This document shows, in pieces, positions 45,375 to 54,287 of a stretch of 64,000 nucleotides of DNA; positions within the stretch are counted from its first letter, which is position 1, and every line of letters starts with the position of its first letter. This DNA is from CAYYTU01 sp964474655. GTDB lineage: Bacteria; Chloroflexota; Anaerolineae; B4-G1. The notes beneath the pieces are model-generated. The model had not been told where the DNA came from. It did no database searches and saw nothing but the letters and a program-made list of their open reading frames with translations. Where the stretch lies: contig CAYYTU010000003.1 of the NCBI GenBank assembly GCA_964474655.1, positions 62,001 through 126,000 on the forward strand. Reading direction: 5' to 3'. Position numbers and translations under genes: made by a program.

Positions 45375-47812
45375 GGCAGGTCTATCTCCGTCAGCAGGAT
45401 GGCGTCATTGGGCAGACGTTCGCCCGCAGCGTCCACAGCAGACAATCGTTCACCGGTCTCCAGCAAGTACATCCCTACCTTCAGCTGATAGACTCCCGGC
45501 TCTAGTTCGCCAACATGAAGGGTGCGCTCGTCGACGATCAGCTCGCCGGAAGCCCAGTATGATGTCGGATAGTCGTCGTTGATGGGCGGGCCATCAGCCT
45601 GGGCCACCAGATCGCCATCGCTGTCGAGAAGATGGACGAAGATCACGTAATCCTCTGTCATCGGTGCCAAGCACGTCCAATGAAGCGCCAAGTGCAATGT
45701 ACCGTTCGCCTGCTTCAGATCGTAGCCAGCCAAGGACACCATCTCGCCGAGTTGATAGTGGGTGAAAGTGGATGGCGGGGTTGGCTTCTCAGCGGGGGCC
45801 AGCTTCAGCCACCCAACCGTCGCCGAGTCGACCGGGTCGCCCGCCTCGTCTACCACTTTCAGGCGCCCGTTGCCGCGCTCGTAGAGCCCCACGTCCAGGC
45901 GCAGTAGACTGGGAGCGAGGCATCTGGAGCGATGGGGCACTTCGACGACCGGAAGATCCTCGGGAGCGACCTTGATCTTACCCAGCAACACCATCTCCCT
46001 GGGCACCCCGCTGGCATCGTAGGCCGGCAAGCGAGCATCAGTCTTGGGATCGTACCAGCCGATTTCGACGTCGTAGACAGCCTGAGGGGGCGTCCATTCC
46101 TCCACCGGAACGCGCACAGTATCGCAGAAAGCATCGCCTGGGGCCCACTGGCTGGTCGGAAAACGGCCCAATCCAGGGTAGGTGTTACGCCTCCCGACGA
46201 TGCTCTCATCTGAACCGAGGAAATGAACGAAGTAGGCATATTCCGTGGACATTGTCTCTCTTGCTTCCCAGCAGAGTGTGACAGGAATCTCCTCCCCAGG
46301 GGGAGCACTACGCTTTTCCAGTTTATAGCCCACCAGGCTGATGCTATCGCCAAAGTGGACAGTGAAGGAGTGAAGTATGCGCTCAGCAATCCGCTCATCA
46401 GATAGGAGAGGTGGGCGAGCGTAGGCCGGCTTGATGATAACAGAGGGAGAGACAGCAGATACAAAAAAGAGCACAGCAGCAAGCCCGACGGGAGCGAAAC
46501 GCGAAATATCAAGCATGAGCCTTCTAGCTTGAAACGCGAAGCGGGAAACGTGAGACACAAACTGAGCCAGCCCCCAGGTCAACAAAACAGCAACAGCGCC
46601 AATAGCGGGAAAGAGCAACCTTCCCAATTCTGCCTTGACGAGCTGCATCCAGCGCAGGAGAGCGACCAGCACCATCAGGAACCAAAGAGCCGATATGGCG
46701 AGCGACCATGCGCGTGGTCCTGGTCGTTGCCCCGACCGCCAGGCCCGTACGACCCACATCAGGAGCCCAAGGCCGGCAAGATACACAAGCAGTTGCATTA
46801 TGACGTAGAACGCTCCGGGCAGGCGAATGTCACCCATCCCAAACGCAGCCCAGAAGGAGAACTCCACACCCGACAATTGATGCCACACTTGTGATGGATT
46901 CAATGCCTCTTTATGAGCCCACCAGCTATCCAGGTGCGTCTTAAGGCCAAGGGGATCGCGGTAGAGAACGGCGTTTCGCACGTACCACCATCCGCTGACG
47001 GCCCCAACCGTCAATCCGACTATGCTCCAACTTTTAACAGTGTCTACCAGGCGCCGCGGGGATGACAGACCACTTCCCCGGAACCAATTGTGGAGCCCGA
47101 CAATAAAGAGAGCGAGTGGTAAAATAGCAAGGCTACTCACTTTGGAAAGGGCGGCCAGGCCGATTGCCAGGCCCAGCAAGGCGGAGCGACCAGGTGTGTA
47201 CCCCCGGTACAACCCTCGCACGATCCGCCACAACGCCAGAGTTGAGAAGGCACTGACAGCAGCGTCGTTGTTGACCGCCGAGCTGATAAACAAGAACTGC
47301 GGCGTGAAGGCCACCGTCGCGGCCGCAGCGCTGGCGAGAATCTGATCGGAGAAAATATCGTACGCCAGCCAGTAAGTCGCTCCAACCGTCAGGCCTCCAA
47401 AGAGAATGTTAACCAGGCGAGCGATATGCACCTTTAGCACCGATCCCGACCAGGGAAAGGTTTCAAGATCGGTATGTAGAAGAGTGTTCTTGTTATCATT
47501 TATCGTGCCCGGCGCCTGATAATTGCCATAGTAACGATTAGGCGGCAGTGACAAACCCGTCTCATTGTCCCCCCAGTTTGTTACCAGGGCAGCAATAGCG
47601 TAGTAAAGAGGAGGTTGAGAGCTCTCGTGACCAGCTCCCGAGGTTTCTCCTCGTGGTGGCAGGCGCCCCTCGGAGGCCATATAACGCACGTAGGCGTAAT
47701 GCTGTTGCTCGTCCGGAGCTTCAAAAACGGGCAGGGTGATCGAATAGAGCCCCCCTAACAAAAAATAGGCCACGATGATTATCGCCAATGGATGCCGAAA
47801 CGCTCTCTTCAT
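45371..47812 (-). CDS. GT-C membrane glycosyltransferase with two C-terminal beta-sandwiches (array member B2)
   Basis: I place the start at ATG 47812, which forms an ATGA overlap with the preceding stop and follows GAAGAAGAGG; the longer frame to 47884 would add 24 basic residues. The product has 813 residues. First loop: ITLPVFEAPDEQQHYAYVRY (PDE); second: SSQPPLYYAIAALVTNW. Membrane part to about 490. Sandwich 1 at about 510-640 (SISLVGYKLEKRSAPPGEEI, STEYAYFVHFLGSDESIVGR, FPTSQWAPGDAFCDTVRVPV), an extra linker around 640-690 unlike its paralogues, and sandwich 2 at about 695-810 (MVSLAGYDLKQANGTLHLAL, EDYVIFVHLLDSDGDLVAQA, YPTSYWASGELIVDERTLHV). Confidence 0.82.
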   Translation of the reverse strand: MKRAFRHPLAIIIVAYFLLGGLYSITLPVFEAPDEQQHYAYVRYMASEGRLPPRGETSGAGHESSQPPLYYAIAALVTNWGDNETGLSLPPNRYYGNYQAPGTINDNKNTLLHTDLETFPWSGSVLKVHIARLVNILFGGLTVGATYWLAYDIFSDQILASAAAATVAFTPQFLFISSAVNNDAAVSAFSTLALWRIVRGLYRGYTPGRSALLGLAIGLAALSKVSSLAILPLALFIVGLHNWFRGSGLSSPRRLVDTVKSWSIVGLTVGAVSGWWYVRNAVLYRDPLGLKTHLDSWWAHKEALNPSQVWHQLSGVEFSFWAAFGMGDIRLPGAFYVIMQLLVYLAGLGLLMWVVRAWRSGQRPGPRAWSLAISALWFLMVLVALLRWMQLVKAELGRLLFPAIGAVAVLLTWGLAQFVSHVSRFAFQARRLMLDISRFAPVGLAAVLFFVSAVSPSVIIKPAYARPPLLSDERIAERILHSFTVHFGDSISLVGYKLEKRSAPPGEEIPVTLCWEARETMSTEYAYFVHFLGSDESIVGRRNTYPGLGRFPTSQWAPGDAFCDTVRVPVEEWTPPQAVYDVEIGWYDPKTDARLPAYDASGVPREMVLLGKIKVAPEDLPVVEVPHRSRCLAPSLLRLDVGLYERGNGRLKVVDEAGDPVDSATVGWLKLAPAEKPTPPSTFTHYQLGEMVSLAGYDLKQANGTLHLALHWTCLAPMTEDYVIFVHLLDSDGDLVAQADGPPINDDYPTSYWASGELIVDERTLHVGELEPGVYQLKVGMYLLETGERLSAVDAAGERLPNDAILLTEIDLP

Positions 47813-50169
47813 CCCTCTTCTTCCCCGTTTGAAAGTTCGTCTTTTTTCCCTCTCCCCGTCAGCACGATCACATCGTGAGGCCATCGGTTGCCTTCGCCAT
47901 CGAAGGCCGGCAGCCGCTCCATCGTGTCCAGCTCATACATCCCCACCCTGATCTGATACTCTCCCACCTGTTTTTCTGGTGGAACAGAAAGTCGGTACTC
48001 ATCCTCAATTATCTCCCTTGCCTGCCAAATGCTGGTCGGAGACAGGCCGTTTTTCGGCTGACGGTCTTCTTGAGCCACGAGTCGCTCGCTCTCGTCCAGT
48101 ACGTGTACAAAGACTGTGTAATTTTTATCTATCGCAGTCAAAGCACGCCAATAAAGTGTGACCCCCACCTCGCCTTCCTCTTCAGGAAAAGTGGTGATCT
48201 CGTAACCTACCAAAGCGATCTGTTCTCCCAGTTTATAGTGAATTGGGTTTTTCACCTCAGGTTGTTCCTGTGATCTGATAACCAGATATCCCAGAACAAC
48301 CTCTATCGGGTTCCCTTGGGAATCATAAGGCTTCAACGGAGGCAGGTCTGATCCCTGAAACGAGACTCTGATGTAAGCCTGGCTGGGCGTGGGGGCGTCG
48401 GGAGAGATAGAAATGTGATAAGTTTCGCGGAAGATGTTACCTTTTTCCCACAGGGAGGTGGGAAAGTTACCATAACCCGGGTGCAGGCGTAGCTCACCAT
48501 AGATTTGAGCGTGCGGGCCGAGGATCTGGAGTATCAAAGGGTAGTTCTGTTCCATCTCATCCAGGCAATGCCAGTAAAGCGTTACCGCTGCTTTGTCCCC
48601 AATCGTTACGTCCCGGTTTTCAACCTCGTAGCCGAGCAACTCGATCTTATCGCCAAATTGGATGTGAACAGGATGTTCTAATCCCTGGACATCAGAGCGG
48701 GGAAGCAGACGCGGCCTGGCGTAGGCAGGACGAACATAACGAAACGGGACCAACACCGCGAAGGAGAGCAAAACCACTCCCATACCCATCACCAGCTTCC
48801 CTTCGAACCTATCGGGGACCAGATTCATTAAGCCCAGCGTGAGTAGAATGCTGAAGGAGGAGATGGCAGGAAGCACAAATCGACCTTGAAAGAGAAATAC
48901 GTTCTTTTCGAAAAGTAGAGGGGAGCCGTTCTGTATGGAACTGATGACGGTGGGCCCTGCTCCACCTCCCCTCGCGACCAAAGTCCGATAGGCTGGCGCG
49001 GCCAAGAAAGCGAGCAAATGAAGCAAGAGAATCGCTATTCCAAACCTGGTAGTGCAGTTTGCCCGCTTGTTCACCAGGAAAGCGACCAAACCCAGGAGAG
49101 CGACAAAACAAATGAGGGCCATTAACCTATAAATCCAGGCTTCAACCCCTAGAGTTAGATGGCCAAAGGCAGCGAAGAAAGTGGCCAGGCAGAAATATAG
49201 GCTGCTGGGAAGACGATCCCAGTGAAGTTGTGTCATCTGTGCCGGATCCGAAAGTATGGAGAGGATACGCGAAATGTGACCCTGATACCTTCCCCTCAAG
49301 CTATCCCACCACCAGACCGAGACCAGCGCCACACCGGTCAAGACAAGAACCCCACCCCCCAGAAGCAGAAAGGATGTCACAGCACTCCGCTTCTTCTTAA
49401 CGCCCACGAGCCTGACAGACACAACGATAAGTCCTACCAGCGCGAATGGTAAAAGAGCCAATCCGTTCCTCTTGGATAGCAGCCCGCCACACAGTGATAG
49501 CCCCAGACCCAATAAATTCAAGGGACTGGGGTTGTGGGCCAGGATCTTTGCCAAGAAAAGAAGAGCCAGCGAACCACACGCGATAATCATAACATCATTG
49601 GTGACCACACTGCTGAGAAATAACAGCTGAGGCCAGAATGCGTTGACAGCCATCGCTCCCAACGCCAGACCCCGTCTCGCTGGAAACAATGTGCGAGAAG
49701 TCACATAAGTAGCCCACACCGAGACGGCGCCAAGCAGCACCGACACCAGACGCGTAAGATGAGCAGCCAGCGCAGTGCCCCGATAAGGAAATTCTTCGTT
49801 TTCCAGATGAAGATGTAAATTTATTCCTCCTTCGCCCCCCTGATGCACGGAATACTCGTTTCTGACCAACTCTGGATTATCATCGGTATTGACCCAGAAG
49901 GTCGCTAAAGCGCCGAGAATGTAATAGAGCGGCGGTTGATGCGTCTCGTCGTTACGATCAGTGAGACGCTCACGAGGAAGCGCGCGTTCAGTGGCGATAT
50001 ATTCGACATATGGATAATGCCCCCACTCGTCATAGCTTTCCCAGAGAGGAGTGACGACGCTATAAAGCCCCCCTAACAAGAGATAGGCAACCAGGATAGC
50101 GACCGCCAGCCAGCTTCTACCGCTATAACTGTTCACCGATTTGTTTTTCCCCTCGAACATGTACCTCAC
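47809..50169 (-). CDS. GT-C membrane glycosyltransferase with two C-terminal beta-sandwiches (array member B1)
   Basis: The protein has about 786 residues. The GTG start at 50169 overlaps the preceding stop as GTGA; ATG 50160 is an alternative. First loop: VTPLWESYDEWGHYPYVEYI with DE; second: THQPPLYYILGALATFW. Membrane part to about 500. Sandwich 1 at about 525-640 (IELLGYEVENRDVTIGDKAA, EQNYPLILQILGPHAQIYGE, FPTSLWEKGNIFRETYHISI) and 2 at about 660-770 (IALVGYEITTFPEEEGEVGV, KNYTVFVHVLDESERLVAQE, SPTSIWQAREIIEDEYRLSV). Codon use looks more AT-rich than in the neighbours, and the sequence is more diverged, so this copy may have a separate history. Confidence 0.8.
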   Translation of the reverse strand: MRYMFEGKNKSVNSYSGRSWLAVAILVAYLLLGGLYSVVTPLWESYDEWGHYPYVEYIATERALPRERLTDRNDETHQPPLYYILGALATFWVNTDDNPELVRNEYSVHQGGEGGINLHLHLENEEFPYRGTALAAHLTRLVSVLLGAVSVWATYVTSRTLFPARRGLALGAMAVNAFWPQLLFLSSVVTNDVMIIACGSLALLFLAKILAHNPSPLNLLGLGLSLCGGLLSKRNGLALLPFALVGLIVVSVRLVGVKKKRSAVTSFLLLGGGVLVLTGVALVSVWWWDSLRGRYQGHISRILSILSDPAQMTQLHWDRLPSSLYFCLATFFAAFGHLTLGVEAWIYRLMALICFVALLGLVAFLVNKRANCTTRFGIAILLLHLLAFLAAPAYRTLVARGGGAGPTVISSIQNGSPLLFEKNVFLFQGRFVLPAISSFSILLTLGLMNLVPDRFEGKLVMGMGVVLLSFAVLVPFRYVRPAYARPRLLPRSDVQGLEHPVHIQFGDKIELLGYEVENRDVTIGDKAAVTLYWHCLDEMEQNYPLILQILGPHAQIYGELRLHPGYGNFPTSLWEKGNIFRETYHISISPDAPTPSQAYIRVSFQGSDLPPLKPYDSQGNPIEVVLGYLVIRSQEQPEVKNPIHYKLGEQIALVGYEITTFPEEEGEVGVTLYWRALTAIDKNYTVFVHVLDESERLVAQEDRQPKNGLSPTSIWQAREIIEDEYRLSVPPEKQVGEYQIRVGMYELDTMERLPAFDGEGNRWPHDVIVLTGRGKKDELSNGEEEG

Positions 50170-53087
50170 TGCTCACCATCCCAAGAAACGGTCCCCAACG
50201 ACAACCGTCGATCCGGGATGGTCTCTCCCTGCACCGCTACGGGCAACCGCTGCCCCTCTGGCTCGTAAAACCCAACGTAAAGGTGATAATCCTCCTCAGG
50301 CAGATCAGAAGGCACAGAAAGATTGTGCGCGTCGATGACAATTTCGCCTTCCCGCCATGTCGTGGTCGGCCTCAGCCACTCCACCGGGATGCCGTCGGCC
50401 TGAGCCACCACTCTCTCGGATTCATCGACCATATGCACGAACACGAGATAGGATTTATCCAGCGGCGCTTCAACCTGCCAGTATAAGGTAAGGGACAGCT
50501 GCTCTCCGGGTTTGGGTCGCTCCTCCCAATCATATCCCAGCAAACGCACGGAGTTTCCAAACACTCCCTCAGATTCACACTCCATCGGCGGTGGCTCGGT
50601 CACGAACGGCCAAGAAGCAACCTCTACGCGTCCGACCACAACCCATTCTTTGGAACGCAGCCCCCAGGCCTGCTTTCCAGGCAAAGGCTCCTGGGTCTTC
50701 GCATCGACCAGACGGATAGACAGCTGATACCTTCCTCCCTCCATTTCGGGCGGCAGAGGAATGACGATTTTTCCTTGAGCTAAGTCCCCCGCTTCCCATT
50801 TCGATGTGGGGAAAGCGGGCCTCGAAGGGGCTCCACTCGTTTCGGCTAACACCGTACCATCACGATCCAACAAACGCACCTGAACCTCGTAATCTGTCGT
50901 GAGAGACGTCTCCGCTGACCAGCTGAACCAGACAGGCAAAGGGTGACCAGGCCGCGGAGGAGCCTCCGGCGGGCTATACCCCAGAAGCCGTATCTGTCCC
51001 CCAAAAGAGACGCTCTTACGACGCTCAAAGTCGACGGCACGAGGCCCATAAGGTTCCGAGGAACGGGAGATGGTAGTCTGCTCCAGGACAACTTGAGGCT
51101 CGTCTTCAGCTAGCACAGGGGCGCCTGCACTTATCACTTGAGCCTTCAACCGATACGAGAGCGGCGGGAGATCAGGTGGAAGTTCCATCTCGACCTGCTG
51201 GGCCACCACGCTCCCTACTGACCACATCGTGGTGGGAAAATTTGATCTAATGCCCAGAGCAACCATCGGAATCCCGTGCATCAGAGAGATCATAGAGGAA
51301 GATTCCTCAAGCGCCACCCGCCCATCGGGGTCTATTAACCGGATCTTCAGCCGGGAAGGAGTTTTCTGTGCTCGCTCGGCTTTCCAAAAGAGCGTCAATC
51401 GCGCTTCCTGACCAACGACGGGGGGCGCTTGCCACGCATAGCCCAGCAGACGGAGACCATTCTCCCAGCGCAAGTCGATCTCGTTGACCAACGAGAGATT
51501 GGAAGCGGAGGTAGACTTTGGATAGACCACCGTGCGCCAGCGCCTCGTTTCTGCGTCATAGTGCATAACGCTTACGTCATCCCCGAACATCTCCAGAACT
51601 CGCTGGGGCGTGGCCCAATGACTGATCGTCCACACCCGGTCATAATCATCCGGTCGAAACTCGCCAGGGGGGATGATGGGATCTCGCACGTGCGCCTGGA
51701 CCTCCAGCGTACGCGAATCAATCAGATCCGCGTAATCCCTTCCCACACCAGCAAACTGGAACCGCCCCCCTTGTTTCCATCCTCCAATGGCATCGGCTGC
51801 CCCACGGTAATAGTATCGGAAAGGCGTCCAATTCCAATAAGGCGCCACAAACAAAACATCCTCGGAGCCTATCCGATCTTCCATAGCCTCGACAGCGTCG
51901 GGGATGGTGGATTTGTAACGCTCGAAATAATGCGGATACAAATTTACAGACGCCACTACTATCAGCCCAACGCATACTCCCCACCGCAACAGACGAGGCC
52001 GGAGAGAGACCAAGCCAGCTCCAACCATCAATGCAAAACAACCCAACGCCATCTGAAAGCCCCTCACCTGCCAGACAGCGTTGTTCAACAGGGCCGAATA
52101 ACCATAGACGAAAAGGGGCGGAAAGAGAAAACACACACCCAACAACAGGGGAATCCAGACAGAGGCCAACTTCGAGCCCCCATTGCCTTGGGATGCCAAT
52201 CCTTTGTCCCCACTCAATAAACCAAGCAGCGCCAGTAACGTAGTCACTGTAGCGGCCGGCCTAGCCATCACTTTTATCAACGACCCTGATGTGAGCCCCG
52301 GCGTCGAGAATCCCGCAAATCCTGCTCCGAAAGCTTCGAAAAGCCCTGCAACTTCACGCCACGTGGCGACTCCCGTCGAGCCGACCGACATTTGCATCTG
52401 GGTTAAGAGAGGAGGGATCATAGGAGCGTATAATCCAGCAAATACCCCCCACCCCAAAGCAGAACCCCAGATCAGTTGTGATTCCCGCGCCCGGACCAGC
52501 AAGCACAGCGTCCACAGCCCTTGAGCCGCCACGAGCAGGAGGCCATAATTGTGGCTATGAGCCGTAGCGGCGGCGGTCAAGCCGAAGAGTAGCCAGTTCA
52601 GCCTCCCATTTCGGAAAACCCCCCGATATAGGAAAAGGATAGAAGCCAAACCAAACAGCGAGAGAGCGGCGTACATCCGGGCTTCCTGGGAATAAACCAC
52701 GTGGAACGGCGAAACTGCCAGCCACAGAGCGGCCAAAAGTCCCACCCATCGCTCCTCGAACATCTGCTGACCGGCTTTGTAGACCAGCGCCACGGTCAAC
52801 GTGCCCATCACAGCCGACGGGAAACGAACCAAAAACTCCGCGTCTCCCAGCAAATGTACCACCGGATAAAGAATCATCCAATAAAGAACAGGATGATTAT
52901 CCCGATAGACCCAATTCACCACCCCGGGTAGCGCGTGGCGAGCCACAGCAATACTGTAGATTTCATCGGACCACACCGGCTGGTCGCCGAGCTGAAAAAA
53001 GCGCAAGAAAAAGGCCAATAACATCAGGGTAACTGGCCATCCGAATCGAACGAATGTGTTGTTCCGCCTCTGACACATCAGAGACAT
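50166..53087 (-). CDS. GT-C membrane glycosyltransferase with three C-terminal beta-sandwiches (array member A1)
   Basis: The protein has 973 residues and is the first gene of the array. A type: LGDQPVWSDEIYSIAVARHA with DE at 41-42, then WVYRDNHPVLYWMILYPVVH and HVVYSQEARMYAALSLF, as in GT39/GT83-like PMT enzymes. Membrane part to about 400, an alpha/beta segment to about 530, then three sandwiches: about 540-660 (LRLLGYAWQAPPVVGQEARL), 695-810 (IRLLGYSPPEAPPRPGHPLP, FPTSKWEAGDLAQGKIVIPL) and 845-960 (VRLLGYDWEERPKPGEQLSL, DKSYLVFVHMVDESERVVAQ, PTTTWREGEIVIDAHNLSV). It is the same layout as A2, 8 kb away. The udg gene lies 61 bp upstream on the same strand. Confidence 0.82.
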   Translation of the reverse strand: MSLMCQRRNNTFVRFGWPVTLMLLAFFLRFFQLGDQPVWSDEIYSIAVARHALPGVVNWVYRDNHPVLYWMILYPVVHLLGDAEFLVRFPSAVMGTLTVALVYKAGQQMFEERWVGLLAALWLAVSPFHVVYSQEARMYAALSLFGLASILFLYRGVFRNGRLNWLLFGLTAAATAHSHNYGLLLVAAQGLWTLCLLVRARESQLIWGSALGWGVFAGLYAPMIPPLLTQMQMSVGSTGVATWREVAGLFEAFGAGFAGFSTPGLTSGSLIKVMARPAATVTTLLALLGLLSGDKGLASQGNGGSKLASVWIPLLLGVCFLFPPLFVYGYSALLNNAVWQVRGFQMALGCFALMVGAGLVSLRPRLLRWGVCVGLIVVASVNLYPHYFERYKSTIPDAVEAMEDRIGSEDVLFVAPYWNWTPFRYYYRGAADAIGGWKQGGRFQFAGVGRDYADLIDSRTLEVQAHVRDPIIPPGEFRPDDYDRVWTISHWATPQRVLEMFGDDVSVMHYDAETRRWRTVVYPKSTSASNLSLVNEIDLRWENGLRLLGYAWQAPPVVGQEARLTLFWKAERAQKTPSRLKIRLIDPDGRVALEESSSMISLMHGIPMVALGIRSNFPTTMWSVGSVVAQQVEMELPPDLPPLSYRLKAQVISAGAPVLAEDEPQVVLEQTTISRSSEPYGPRAVDFERRKSVSFGGQIRLLGYSPPEAPPRPGHPLPVWFSWSAETSLTTDYEVQVRLLDRDGTVLAETSGAPSRPAFPTSKWEAGDLAQGKIVIPLPPEMEGGRYQLSIRLVDAKTQEPLPGKQAWGLRSKEWVVVGRVEVASWPFVTEPPPMECESEGVFGNSVRLLGYDWEERPKPGEQLSLTLYWQVEAPLDKSYLVFVHMVDESERVVAQADGIPVEWLRPTTTWREGEIVIDAHNLSVPSDLPEEDYHLYVGFYEPEGQRLPVAVQGETIPDRRLSLGTVSWDGEQ

Positions 53088-53148
53088 CTGTCACCCGTCT
53101 CCCTATTTATCGACGATAACATAGACCAGCGCAACAAACATTCCCGCT

Positions 53149-53784
53149 CTATCGTGACGATTCAGAACCCTGCTCCTCCCTCAGCTGCCCCAAACGATCC
53201 AGAGCTTTCGCCACGCGCCTCTGATTCGCCGGCCGGTTGAGCCAGATGTTGACCCCACTGGGATGAGGCAAGGGCACGATCCGGCGTCCATCCTCTTTTG
53301 CCACATTACCCACCACATCGGTCAGTCGCACACGTCCCAGGAAATGCTGCACCGCCAAACTCCCCACCGGCACGATAACCTCCGGCTGCACCAGTTCCAG
53401 CTCCCGTTGTAAGAAAGGAGCACAAAGGGCCTGTTCGCTGCGCGTAGGAACGCGGTCCCCTTTTCCGTTGGTCGATTTGCCTGGATAACATTTGGTGATG
53501 GCGGTCATATACTGCTCGGTGCGGAAAGTGGCTTCATCCCAACCAGAGACTGCCAACCACTCGAAAAGCCGCTGGCCCGAGGCCCCGTTGAAAGGACGGC
53601 CGGTATCAGACTCAGTGACGCCTGGAGCTTGCCCCACCACCATCACCCGCGCGGAGACAGGACCAGCTACGACCGCTCCAGGTTCAACCGAAAAGCCCGC
53701 CTCCAAGCAGCGGCGGCAGGCTCTCATCGCCTTGTGAAGCGCCCTTAACGCGGCCTCACTGGATCCCGACGATCTCAAACGCAA
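53149..53784 (-). CDS. Uracil-DNA glycosylase family protein with four-cysteine (Fe-S) pattern
   Basis: The protein has 211 residues. Motif A is VMVVGQAPGVTESDTGRPFN then GASGQRLFEWL; motif B is PLPHPSGVNIW. Four cysteines (CRRC near 22-26, KC in ITKCYPGK, and ALCAPF) are spaced as in the 4Fe-4S uracil-DNA glycosylases of families 4 and 5. Such enzymes remove uracil from DNA to start base-excision repair. The long form starting at 53784 overlaps greA by 29 bp; ATG 53727 would be too short to include a helix before the cysteines. Exact family within the superfamily is not certain. Confidence 0.85.
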   Translation of the reverse strand: MRLRSSGSSEAALRALHKAMRACRRCLEAGFSVEPGAVVAGPVSARVMVVGQAPGVTESDTGRPFNGASGQRLFEWLAVSGWDEATFRTEQYMTAITKCYPGKSTNGKGDRVPTRSEQALCAPFLQRELELVQPEVIVPVGSLAVQHFLGRVRLTDVVGNVAKEDGRRIVPLPHPSGVNIWLNRPANQRRVAKALDRLGQLREEQGSESSR

Positions 53785-54229
53785 TCTCCCTTCCGGGCGC
53801 TTCCACCGTCACACGGTCGCCCACGCGATGCCCGATCAGGGCCTCGCCCATCGGCGACTTGTGGGAGACCTTCCCGTTGACCGGGTCGGCCTCAACCGAC
53901 CCGACGATGTGGAACATTTCGGGCTCACCACGCCCATCCTCGACTACCGTGACGCGGCTGCCCAACGACACCTCTTCCCCTTCGCCGTCATCCTCAATAA
54001 TCTCGGCGTTGCGCAGCATCATCTCAATCTCCTGGATACGCCCCTCCAGGAAAGACTGCTCCTCCTTGGCTGCCTTATAATTGGCATTCTCGGAAAGATC
54101 GCCCTGCTCAATGGCCTTGCGCAATCGCTCCGCCAGCGCTGGGCGCTTAACTTTGACCAAATGATCCAACTCCGCCTGCAAGTCCTCTTTCCCCTTCGGG
54201 GTTAGATAGACAGTTTGTTGTCTGTTCAT
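53756..54229 (-). CDS. greA: Transcription elongation factor GreA (copy 2)
   Basis: Start is ATG 54229 with GGAGGAGG 5-6 nt upstream. The product of 157 residues has the canonical coiled-coil tip QGDLSENANYKAAKEEQSFL, and a C-terminal domain SLGSRVTVVED ... MFHIVGSVEADPVNGKVSHK and SPMGEALIGHRVGDRVTVEA. This is the more standard of the two GreA copies in the window (the other at 27762). It stimulates cleavage of backtracked transcripts by RNA polymerase. It lies between the diacylglycerol kinase-like gene and the uracil-DNA glycosylase. Confidence 0.95.
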   Translation of the reverse strand: MNRQQTVYLTPKGKEDLQAELDHLVKVKRPALAERLRKAIEQGDLSENANYKAAKEEQSFLEGRIQEIEMMLRNAEIIEDDGEGEEVSLGSRVTVVEDGRGEPEMFHIVGSVEADPVNGKVSHKSPMGEALIGHRVGDRVTVEAPGREIAFEIVGIQ

Positions 54230-54287
54230 AATAAGCCTCCTCCAATCCACTACTAATCACTAATACACATACCACACAACAATGGTA

